From positions 40,097,501 through 40,161,500 of the forward strand of contig NC_090291.1 of NCBI RefSeq assembly GCF_037392515.1: a DNA stretch of 64,000 nt, written 5' to 3'. This DNA comes from Haliotis asinina. Its lineage: Eukaryota; Mollusca; Gastropoda; Lepetellida; Haliotidae. Of the stretch, positions 54,566-64,000 are shown piece by piece. The notes under the pieces were generated by a model that worked only from the letters and a program-made list of their open reading frames with translations, was not told the DNA's origin and made no database searches. A program made the translations under genes and the position numbers. Every line of letters starts with the position of its first letter. The first letter of the stretch is position 1.

Positions 54566-57111
54566 ACACATTCGTCTTTCATAGAGATTCAGTTTGGATG
54601 TTTGTCTCTACCACAGGCATTGGACAATGGATCATGTTTGTTTGACCAACGATTGCCGCAAGATTTTGTCATTGCAAACACTGAACTGATTCATGCTCTT
54701 TTGGGGAGTGGATTCATCTGCCCTGCATTGGTGAATGTGATCTCTCTCATCTCGACTTTGTGTGAGATCACAACACATGTAGATATTTTACTCTTTTATC
54801 TAGCATTATGGAAAGTTTACTGTGTGGATGACGACCAAATATATAAGATTAACAAGTGTGACATCTTAAATATGTGCATCTGGACAGCATGGTGCTGATA
54901 CCGAAATGGATGTTGACATTGCAAAACTTCTTCTGGATATTAAAACACGCTAGTCCCTTAGATGCTTACGTACTGCAGAAAATTCAGAGTGAGCATTTGA
55001 TTATGGAACTTTACACTAATTTCATCAGCTGGCATACTTCTAGAATGTCTCAGTTGCTGAAGCTCATCTTCAGCCTTTAGGTCCATTGAAGAACTTTGTG
55101 ACCAGTGAAGTCCATGACTTTAAGGTTCTGCTTGGTAACTACAGCCAGCATTAGTATCTGGGGATGCTCTGAACTGATTGCCAAAAATGGAGAAAATGTG
55201 AAAATTATCTTGGCATTACATGGACCTGATTGAGCAGCTGATACTAACATAATAATTTCATAATATACAATGTAACTACAATCATGTAATTTGCCTGTTG
55301 CCATGCTTGACTACTATGTTGATTTATATCATTAATATCATCAGCATAACATGTGTGTGTTAGGACAGGGTTAGATAACTCATCCACGACACTTCATTGT
55401 TCCTTTCTAGAAATAGAATCTCCAAGTTAATGTTTTACAAGTTCTGAATTAATCAGAACCACCTTTGGGTACAAATTTTTTTTTTAAATTTTCAATAAAC
55501 TTAACATGTAACGGTTCATGTTTATTTAACACGTCATATGTATTTTAGCCATCTCCTAACACCTGTTAGCATGAAAATGTCACAGACCCACAAGGTGAAT
55601 GTAAGTAAACTGTCACCACCTGATCCAAAGGAATAATGCATGAGTATGGCAAAAAGACTTCAGCTGTCTTAAGCACAAAAAAAAAATATTTTTCCACCTT
55701 GATTAGGAAATATCAGTCATTGACCTAAAAAACAAAAACCAAGTATTTCCTAAGTATTACTCTTTTGGATGTAGATGCCATAGTGCTTGAATCAAAGGAT
55801 GTATAAAGTATCCACCTCTCTTTAACGCCTTTGTTGTTTCCATTTGGAACTGCCCCTGCATGTTTGCTTTTAAGATTCATCAATCTAACTTGTATTTTGA
55901 ATTCTCTGGCTGCACAAGGATATGGAAGCATATATACTGATTGCAAGGATGGCAACTTTACTCCGATCTGTGTATGTCGTCCACCGATTATATTTCAACT
56001 GGTCCAGCTGTACCCTCTATTTGATGTCACAATATTAAGTTTTCAGCTGAAAATAGATTTTCCTTTTGCCATCCCCATGGTGGACCTCTTGGAATTTTGT
56101 CCTAAAGCGCTGCCACACCTGTTTGTCAGATCAGTGCTCAGAGTCTTTTAAGATTGGACTTTGGTTGGATGTTCATTTTTTTATACTGGCATTAACAGCT
56201 ACATTGAAAGATGCTTCACTGCCCGAGATGAAAGAATAGTTATCTGATCGTGGCTGATGTAGAATGTCTGTCACCACTGAAATATGTGTATTATTTCAAT
56301 GTACAGAGAGTGCTCTTAAAACAAGATTCAACCCACCTTGTGACCAGACTTCAGTTATTGCTAGTGGACTGTCTCTCTGGGACACTGTTTGGATGAATGA
56401 GTCTGTGTGTGACATTGGTGTTTATTTTTCACTAACATTCTGTGGTCATAATTGTAGAGCTACCAGTAGTGGCGATTTGAATTTCATATTAATGTAACAA
56501 GTTCAAATTCAAAAATAAAAGGGTTTAATGATTCATTTTTCTTAATTTTATATTCTGTAAGCAATTTCAAAATGCCTCAGAATGTAGGAAGTAAGAACTT
56601 CCATGGATTCAAATTCTTCTCAAAGTATGGATTTTGACCCAGTTTGCAAAGGGTAATTGCAGAAGAGGTGGTCATTGTTACCCTTGCTAGCGGATCTAAG
56701 TTACATAAATGCTATGTCACTATACATAAAATATTTAGGTCATTTTTATACTGAAATACACAAAGACTGTGAACAAACTGAACTGATTCAAAATACAGTA
56801 TAAAATATTAACATGAAAAGAAATTGGAATTATGGCTGAACATCATGACAACTGTTTTTTTTTAGTTCTGACAAATAAAAACATTTTCTTTTGCATTATT
56901 GTTTTGTTGAAAGTAAACTATTGTTCCTATTGTGGTCTTTGCATGATAGCATTTTCCAGCTTAATAAAGGTGTCATGTTTCTGTCAAATTCATAGAATGG
57001 TTGTACCAAATAGAGATCCAATTTTGAGCATCTGTTGTTTCGGACTTTTCACTTATGGTGGGAGTTGACTACCAGTATGTCTCTTATAGAATGCAACAAG
57101 AACATTATCTC
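54566..57111 (+). other. USP10 3' UTR and downstream DNA
   Basis: No further coding exon recognised. AATAAA signals occur at 55494-55499 (after a T-rich run) and 56514-56519; either could end the USP10 transcript. Short open frames here match no family. Confidence 0.4.
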
Positions 57112-57262
57112 TGAAGAGACTGCTTAAAGTGTTGGCTTGTCATGCTGAAAGTCTCGGTTCGATTCCCAACAGATACAGTGTGCTAACCCATCTCCGACGT
57201 GCCCAGCTGTATAGTGGGAATATTGCCAAAAGCATCAAACCCCACTCATTCGCTTACTTGCG
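57112..57262 (+). mobile_element. tRNA-derived SINE, diverged
   Basis: TTAAAGTGTTGGCTTGTCAT, CGGTTCGATTCCCAACAG, CATCTCCGACGTGCCC, GGGAATATTGCCAAAAGC. Confidence 0.75.
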
Positions 57263-57329
57263 CACTCTTAGATGAAACCAATATCACCAGCAGGCATCCG
57301 CAAGTTTGCCCCACCCCTAACAGCTAATG

Positions 57330-57507
57330 GGTTAGGGTGTTTAGGCTCACAGACTTAGTTGACGTTTTGGTATTTCAATTGCGTAGACCGATGTTCGTGC
57401 TGTTGATCATTGGATTGTTTGGTCCAGACTCAGTTATTATTAACAGATCACTGCCACGTAGCTGGAATATTGCTGAGTGTGGCATAAAACTAAACTCACT
57501 CAATTAA
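57330..57507 (+). mobile_element. Repeat D, diverged
   Basis: GGGTGTTTAGGCTCACAGAC, GTTGATCATTGGATTGTTTG, GTCCAGACTCAGTTATTATT, GCTGGAATATTGCTGAGTGT, AAACTAAACTCACTCA. Confidence 0.8.
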
Positions 57508-59587
57508 GGTTCAGTATGATAATGTCTGTGACGAGTGCATGGAGGTCTGCATTGGTAGAGCAGATATGACAAAAGGCCATGTGACAAGTCATGTGACATG
57601 TACTCAGTCATGTGACACAAATACAAGGTAATTAGTCCAGTGATTGTACATAGTGTCTTCTTGAAGCCAACTTAATCAATATCATTCTGTTGTCATTTAA
57701 CTTGTTGTATTTGCAGAAATATGATGCCTATGTTATGTGTGTGTTTTGGTTTGATATCTGCTGATTGTACTCATGTCATTTTTTTGGTTAAATTGTTAGT
57801 TATTGCATTTTTCACTTGACAGTGATGTTTTTGCAAACATTTAAACCACATTGTTTTCACACTCGATTAAGGAGAAAGAAAATAGATGTTTCAGGTTCTT
57901 TAAACATTTTGTGAACATCTGATATTGCAATTTAAAAAGGCATTTTCCCCAAAAAAATCGTTGAGTGTGGAGATTTATTAGGTGTCACATATCATTTTTG
58001 GAAATGTCTTATATGGAAATCATGATTTGCAACAAATTCAGAGATTGAGGTTGAAAGAACAGTCACCTTTTTGGTTTGGCAAACACACATATCCTGGCAT
58101 TTGAGGGTTTTTTTCAACATTTACACCAGTAGTGCATTGTTCTCACTTCTAGTTCTTAAAAACAATGGTTGCCAGAGAACCAATTGTTTTCATTTCATCT
58201 GCCTTGGAGTAATTTCCAATGCATGGAGGACGGTTCTTTGGGTGTTTTTTTTTTTGTTTTGTTTTGTTTTTTAATTTGTTTTTTTTTTTTTGTGAGTTCA
58301 ACAAATATCATCACTCTTGTGTTTCCACCTTGTTATGCATTGATGTACTAGTTTGAATATGAAGTGTACCTTGTATCTTGTATTTTCAAGGAAATTGTGT
58401 GACTTTTATGTTCTGAAACTGTTTGTTAACTGTTTGATGAAAGTCAATTACGCATGTTTGATGTGGACTTATATTAGAGATGTTGTAAAATATCCTAGCA
58501 TCTAAGTTAAATAGACCCAGCACAAATTGTAATATAACGTATTTAATATTGTCATTGCTGTCAAGATTGAACAAATGCTTCAACCATGTGAGTTACAACA
58601 TATGAGATGATTGAATATAGATGGATTTATGTCAGCCATTTTTGAGATGTAGTGACAGGGGAGATAACCCAACTACTCTAACTTATTCAGCCAATGAATT
58701 TCATTGTGACAAAAATAGTTGAATAATAACTTTGATTTCATTGGCAGACATTTATTTAAGATTTGGTGCAGCCACATGCCATATTAACCTGCATGGGATT
58801 TTGGGTGCAATTTAATATGATTTATACTCTGAGACTGAACCAAAGTCAACCACTGCCTTTATGATTGAGATATATACAATGGTTTCATTGTAGATTAGTT
58901 AAGATATATTCTCATTGAAAATCATGAATTTTGAAAAGGGAGTTAAATGAGTTTTACGGACAAAGTTACTGGTTATGTTTAACCAAGTCACTGAATTTTG
59001 TAACATGAATCTTTGCTTTTGGTTATTGAATTTCAATTTTTAATAAGCATTTATGATTTGATAGTGTGGATATATGTATGTACAGAAACTGTCTTGTACA
59101 TAATCTGTTTCATGTGTGGACATTTAAGATATACATTCTTATCAATGTTGCACTCTTTGCAATTTATCAATACTTTAGCTGTTGTTGGCTTCACCCACCA
59201 TATTGTACCAGCACTACCTTCACCCCCAACAACTGTTAAGTGAACTGTCTTTCCTTTGAAGCAGGTTTATCCTATTTTGAGAAATAGGGGAGATGGGTTT
59301 CAATTGGTGGTGCTGCAGATGTCATGGGCAAATTCTATATTTTCATGAGCATTAAGAATCTATTTTCATTACCACTTCATGTGTGAATTATGTGAATTAG
59401 ATGTTGAGATAGAATAGCTTTGTTTGCCACCCAGTGATGTGAATTGATGCTTCATTTAAAATATCCAATCAAAGTTTGAGTGAAGCCCATGTGATACATG
59501 GAGACCCGTTACCAATAAATGATTATGTTAACCAGTCATTTATTGTTTGTTGTGTGTGATGAAAGTTTGGTTCTTCTTGTTCTTGTC
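57508..59587. other. Intergenic, no gene recognised
   Basis: AT-rich. CATGTGACA-type short repeats occur at 57580-57620 and a T-rich run at 58240-58290. No gene. Confidence 0.4.
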
Positions 59588-59775
59588 GTTGTTGCTAAAT
59601 GCTGCACTCCGCAGTATTCAGGTTATACAGCATCAGTCTGTTCATAACCTATTCTGGACCAGATGATACAGTGATCAACAGCATTAGCATCGAATTACAT
59701 TATTGGGATATGATGACTCTTGTCTTCCAAGTCAGCAAGCCTGAACACCCAACTCATGTTGTGATGAAGCCCTGT
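59588..59775 (-). mobile_element. Repeat D, old copy
   Basis: GCTGCACTCCGCAGTATTCA, CTGGACCAGATGATACAGTG, ATCAACAGCATTAGCATCG, AAGTCAGCAAGCCTGAACAC. Diverged throughout. A further relic is at about 59998-60090 (GCCAGTGATCAATATCATGA). Confidence 0.7.
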
Positions 59776-60100
59776 GGTTAGTTCTGGCACAGTCGGGCTA
59801 TGAGTGACCCAGTCAGGTAACACCTCAGTATGTTCTGTGCAGGGTTGCATCCCTTAGGATGCATAAAAATAATTAAATATATCACGCGCACATTTTTTTC
59901 AAAAATGATGAGAGTGGTTGGATTTTTTAAAAGTTCTGAACGAAAAAGAGCGATGCAGGAGGAACACATTTTCATGTATAGATGTGATACTTAGTTAAGC
60001 ATGTCTTGGCCAGTGATCAATATCATGAGCATCAATCTATGTAACTGGGATACATGCATCACCTAAGTCAGTGAAGTTGACGTAGTTGTAAGTGGATCTT

Positions 60101-60750
60101 CACAGATCTATGTTCAGACTGATGTGGGTAGTTAATGATACAGACTCATGCCAGTTATATTCAGACACTTGATGTAATTTCAATAGTCTTCCATGCTATC
60201 TCAGTAAGGGATAAATAATTTTCATGAAGTGAGTTTAGGGTGGATCTTCATAAACTTTGGCAGCCAAATACGAAATCATCGCTGCTCTGCACACACAATT
60301 TCAGTTCAAATTTCTGACCACTATTTATCTAAAGACATCACATTGATCAACTTAATGTATCGTACCACAATGCACACTCCAATGGGCCACAATGTTTAAG
60401 AGTGGGTGAGTTAATATTTAACGTCACATGGGCAGATTTTAAGAAGTTCATGGCACTGTACATATGTTGATTAAATTGTTGCCATTTGAAAAATAAGCAA
60501 CGGAAAATTAAACAGAAATTATGTGATTGTTCTATTATTGTAGGTAGGATGATACCTCACAAATGTGCCAAATTGGACTTGGATCTAACGAAAATTAAAT
60601 TCATGAAAATTATGTAAATTGTGTAGCATGTAGGTCAATTGGAATGACGTCAAGTGGCCCAATATAAATGGCATGAGTCTACCACTAGGTCAGCAAACAT
60701 CTATGCACTGCTAAGCCGACATATGCATCTACTTTTCCTTTTCTTAACAG
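60101..60750. other. Intergenic, no gene recognised
   Basis: Nothing recognised except the acceptor-like end described in the next entry. Confidence 0.4.
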
Positions 60751-60823
60751 CGTTTTGAAGCCCACTGGCATTGCTGATGTCCCAACCCGCGAAATAGCTG
60801 CTGCTAATAGCGGCGAAACATAA
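60751..60823 (+). CDS. Candidate terminal exon of an unknown gene
   Basis: A strong acceptor (CTTTTCCTTTTCTTAACAG) is followed by an open 23-codon piece, VLKPTGIADVPTREIAAANS and onward, ending in TAA. Codon use looks more coding-like than the surroundings. I recognise no family. With no partner exon found it may be a fragment, a retained piece of a mobile element or chance. Confidence 0.2.
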
Positions 60824-61447
60824 CAGTGTTTTGGAAATGTAGATCATTAATTGGAGGACACTTCAATCCGTGTCTGTATTCCTGTTGTATTCTGTACATT
60901 CTCCAAGCATTTGTGAAATAAATACTCAGCGTGTACATATTTGGAAACAAAACTGCCTAACGAGTTTGCGACCTCATAATCAGCCGATGATTCAGAGTTG
61001 CCTCCCTCAAAGAAACTCTTCATTATCACATCGCTTCCTCCAGAATGGCGTTGTTGACAACGAAATGGTGAACTGTCAGTTCCCGCCGTGTACCAAAATG
61101 ATAAGGCATATTACTGTCAACCCACTGTGCATCAGCTAATCAACAGACTGTTTTGGAAAATGTGATATATGTCTAAGTACGTGTTTCATACATTTTGGCG
61201 CTTTAATTTTGAATACATCCAATGGTTTGACTTGGTGAAACGATCTGAATTGCAGTTCCTTGTCAGATCTGTATAGAACAAAGCGATTTTAAATTCAGAA
61301 AATGTTATTTAAAGGTCATCACTTTATGCCTGCAATACTGCTCGAAATGTGGATGAACAACATGTAAATAAAGAAAAACAAGTTCAATCTTTGTTTCAGT
61401 TTAACCAACTGTTTCACATGTAGCCATACCTGTAATCTTGTTGTTGA
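60824..61447. other. Intergenic, no gene recognised
   Basis: Two overlapping open frames near 60847-61139 on opposite strands; neither matches a known family. Confidence 0.35.
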
Positions 61448-61604
61448 TGGTGAGGTAGCAAAGTGTTCACTCTTCATGTCGAAGACCCAGGTTAGATTTC
61501 CCACAAGGGTACAATGTGTTGAGCCCATTTTTGGTGTTCCCCACCATGATATTGCAGGAATATTGCTAAAAGCAGAGAAAAGCCTTGCTCAAACACTATT
61601 CTTC
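61448..61604 (+). mobile_element. tRNA-derived SINE
   Basis: GGTGAGGTAGCAAAGTGTTC, GGTTAGATTTCCCACAAGGG, TTTTTGGTGTTCCCC, GCAGGAATATTGCTAAAAGC. It abuts the TTAA-type element that follows. Confidence 0.8.
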
Positions 61605-61989
61605 AAAGGTCACATGCAACGCTTAACACAATTTTGCAGATTTTGTTACCTTTCGGTATGCACTTACCATAACAAATCATCAAAAATTCAACCTCTAAAG
61701 TTGAAAAAACCCAAAACAATTCACTAATTTTCCCCCAGTGCTGCGGGAAAAACTGGTTTCAACAGTGCTCATAACGCATGCGCAGTGAGTGGGATTGCGG
61801 AGTTTGCAACAGTATGTCTGGCCCTTATTATGAGTTTCATGAGCAGTAGTCTAATCTTGGTTGTGTACACAAACAAGTAGATAATCGTTACATTAATAAC
61901 ATGTTGATTGTGATAAGCAGACTCTGTCACAGAGAAACTCAATGTCTGGTTTACTGACACCTATATGTCTGCCTGCCTGTCTGCTAGTG

Positions 61990-63640
61990 ACACTCTGCAA
62001 TCCACAACTTCAATTACTGACCATTTACAAAAAGCTTTGGTGGCTTCCCATATGATGGTGTGGTCCTGGTTCTTGCTGATGTGTTCGGAAACAGCACATT
62101 TGAGGTCAACTTTGTTGACGGATGCCTGATGTTCTTTCAGCCTGGTGTTGAGGGGCCTAACGGTTTTGCCAATGCATGTGTCACCTCAGTCACAGAGGAT
62201 TTAGTATACGCATCCCCTGGGATTGGGCGTGGAACTCCTGGTGCCTCTGCCATTGGCGTGTAGGAGGGTTCTCATGATCTTGTTGCAGGAGAAGGTGACA
62301 TCTATGTTGGCTTTGTTTTTCACTAGTCAGGACATCTGATGGCTGACAGGGCCTAGGTAGGGAGTGCTGATCCTGATGGGTGGTGAGACAGCTTTGGGTT
62401 TAGGTTTTGAGGATTTGATGGTCTCGTTGATGATTCTAGAGGTGTGCAGGGTAACCACTGTTAGAGGTGAAGGTGTCCTTTAGGTGGTCCAGTCCTTTGT
62501 TGAAAGCGTCGGGGTGGCAGATGGCTTTGGCACGTCTCGTGAGCGTTGTAATGATGGTTGCTTTATCTTGGGATAGTGGCATGAGCTGTAATGGATGTAC
62601 TGGTCGGTTTGCGTAGGCTTGCAGTAGACAGAGTTCTTGAGTTCGTTTCCTGTATTTTGGAGGGACACATCCAGAAAGGTTAAGTGTTGATTTGCTTCTG
62701 TTTCCATGGTGAACTGGATGCTTTGGTGCTGTGCATTGAGGTGATTGAGTAGTTCTGTGGGATCGTCCTGGGGGCTGTGATGGTATATGTGTCATCCACT
62801 TTCCTATACCAACAGTGGGGTGTGAATGGTGCATTTGAGAGGGCTGATTCTTCGAATGTCATCATGAATATTTCGGTGATGAGTGGCGATAGTGGTGATC
62901 CCATGGGTAGTCCATGTATTTGCTTGTAGATTTTGTCATTAAAGGTGAAGTAAGAAGTGTCAGAGCAGCTTGCAGTGAGGCTGATGATACTGTCTATGGT
63001 GAGTGAGGTGTCTAGGTCATCAGTTTTGGTCTGGAGCTTGTATCAGAGGATATCTACGGCTTCTTGTAGAGGGAAGTTCGTGAAGAGATCGATGTTCGTG
63101 TGGCTACTCTTACGAAGATCCAATTCACTATTTCTTTTCATGCATTAATTACTCTGACATAAGACATAAAATGCACTTCCATATCAAAGGATATGATATC
63201 AAATCAATACTATACGGCCACTCTAATGGACCTGCTAACGATAACCATGAACTATTAGAATCTATCCATTCTTTCATTGTACTCTCAGGCAGATTTGTGT
63301 TGTAATGGTAAAATGAAATTGCACTTCCGACACTAATGATCTTAATGTCATAAGTGGCTATGTTATCAAGTTTTCATTGTTACACTCTCAGAAAGCTATT
63401 GTTTATTGTTTGATATTTGCATGCTTTTCTCCTCACGACTGCTTTATATAAATTATTTGTATCCTGGAGCGGTATTAACATAAGCAATATATTGCTTGTT
63501 TACCAATGCAATTCCCCTTCTGGAAATAAATATGTTTAAACCAAGAGATCGATGACATCGTAGCTGACCATGGTGCCTGTGAGGTTGGATTCCTTTAATA
63601 GATTGACAAATGTTGATCATCCACGCCTGGATTAACACTC
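61990..63640 (-). mobile_element. Penelope-like retroelement, RT and GIY-YIG endonuclease, broken
   Basis: The minus strand encodes, from high to low coordinates: SNLTGTMVSYDVIDLFTNFP (split by a repeat insertion), YFTFNDKIYKQIHGLPMGSP and LSPLITEIFM, WYRKVDDTYTI (the VDD catalytic pair), LTFLDVSL, YCKPTQTDQYIHYSSCHYPK and RAKAICHPDAF. This is the order seen in reverse transcriptases of Penelope-like elements. It then encodes CIGKTVRPLNTRLKEHQASV and AVSEHISKNQDHTIIWEAT (62035-62200), the second half of a GIY-YIG endonuclease, the domain that marks this group. The frame is broken in several places and the element is inactive. Confidence 0.85.
63095..63542 (+). repeat. Dispersed repeat B inserted in the Penelope-like element
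   Basis: A 448-bp insertion flanked by a 12-bp duplication AAGAGATCGATG (63083-63094 and 63543-63554). It is related, inverted, to 29968-30365. It has no coding capacity; class unknown. Confidence 0.8.
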
Positions 63641-63814
63641 CATGGTTTTCCTTGTCCATTATACCCCACCCCATCTGGCTTCCTATTGTTTGTCTTACCA
63701 ATGATGCCTGGGTAAACAACCCTCCTGGCTTCCACTCCTGTCCATCCACCAGTTAACTACTGGCTTCATTTGTCATACTGTTGTTGTTACATAATAGCTC
63801 GTTGTACTCCATTG

Positions 63815-63862
63815 TTTCATTCACCTTATGAAGAAGTAAGAATAGACTTCGAAACGTCATGA
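63815..63862 (+). ncRNA. Possible decayed hammerhead ribozyme motif
   Basis: CTTATGA (consensus CTGATGA), then GAAGT, an 8-nt loop and ACTTC forming a 5-bp stem II, then GAAAC and GTC. Penelope-like elements are known to carry hammerhead ribozymes in their terminal repeats. The core has one mismatch, stems I and III are not clear, and the motif lies on the strand opposite the RT, so it may be in an inverted terminal piece. Probably inactive. Confidence 0.35.
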
Positions 63863-64000
63863 CTCTTCACAATAAAGAAGTTGTCATCCATAAAAAACTC
63901 ATGTCTTTATTTTTTTTTTTCACAATCACCAATGCATTTTATATATCATGAACAAGTAATAACTGTGTTTTAATTATGTTTGATTTCTTGGTTGCATGTG

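Larger units (their letters stand above)
61607..64000. mobile_element. TTAA-type element holding a Penelope-like insert, cut by window edge
   Basis: The left end AGGTCACATGCAAC and about 370 bp after it match the element at 1781. The right-hand sequence (TTTTAATTATGTTTGATTTC, TTGGTTGCATGTG) matches 2938-2966 and stops at the window end inside the terminal repeat. The middle is occupied by a Penelope-like retroelement and repeat B. The TTAA flank at the left has changed to TTCA. Confidence 0.7.

Overview
The window is animal nuclear DNA, most likely from a vetigastropod mollusc such as an abalone (Haliotis). The genes have spliceosomal introns, intergenic DNA is AT-rich and full of short tandem repeats, and the best conserved proteins are animal families (FoxH forkhead factors, the deubiquitinase USP10). 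Many dispersed repeats ending in an (ACTC)n tail also point to a gastropod. The species call is inference; the gene calls come from the sequence.

Three loci have recognisable host genes. (1) 22.1-25.4 kb, minus strand: FoxH-A, a forkhead factor of the FoxH (Smad2/3 partner) type, with a 52-nt first coding exon and one large second exon (630 aa). (2) 32.1-33.5 kb, plus strand: FoxH-B, a second FoxH-type gene (443 aa, one large coding exon) with a poly(A) signal 11 nt after its stop. The two lie head to head, about 6.8 kb apart between their ATGs. A third, nearly identical copy of the FoxH-B 3' end lies inverted at 16.15-16.50 kb as a pseudogene fragment. (3) 36.9-54.6 kb, plus strand: a complete USP10 orthologue in 14 coding exons (731 aa), with the G3BP-binding FGDF motif near the N-terminus and an intact Cys/His/Asp peptidase core. 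The intron between the Cys box and the next exon looks like a minor (U12-type) intron.

The rest is mostly repeats. 0-22 kb holds mobile-element remnants: a mariner and a Tc1-like transposase, LINE fragments, TTAA-flanked inverted-repeat elements, minisatellites and microsatellites. 24-31 kb has a second copy of a long unclassified repeat, a cluster of a roughly 430-450 bp repeat, and duplicated promoter/first-exon-like segments. 34-36 kb is a LINE reverse-transcriptase remnant split by a foldback element. The USP10 introns carry SINEs, foldback and inverted-repeat DNA elements, a decayed 120-bp satellite and a strong hairpin. 54.6-61.6 kb has no recognised gene apart from one possible terminal exon. 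61.6-64.0 kb is a TTAA-type element holding a broken Penelope-like retroelement (reverse transcriptase plus GIY-YIG endonuclease), itself interrupted by another repeat; it runs off the right edge.

FoxH proteins act in the nucleus with Smad2/3-Smad4 in Nodal/Activin signalling, and USP10 works in stress granules and on ubiquitinated targets. I see no evidence that the two loci work together; they are simply neighbours.
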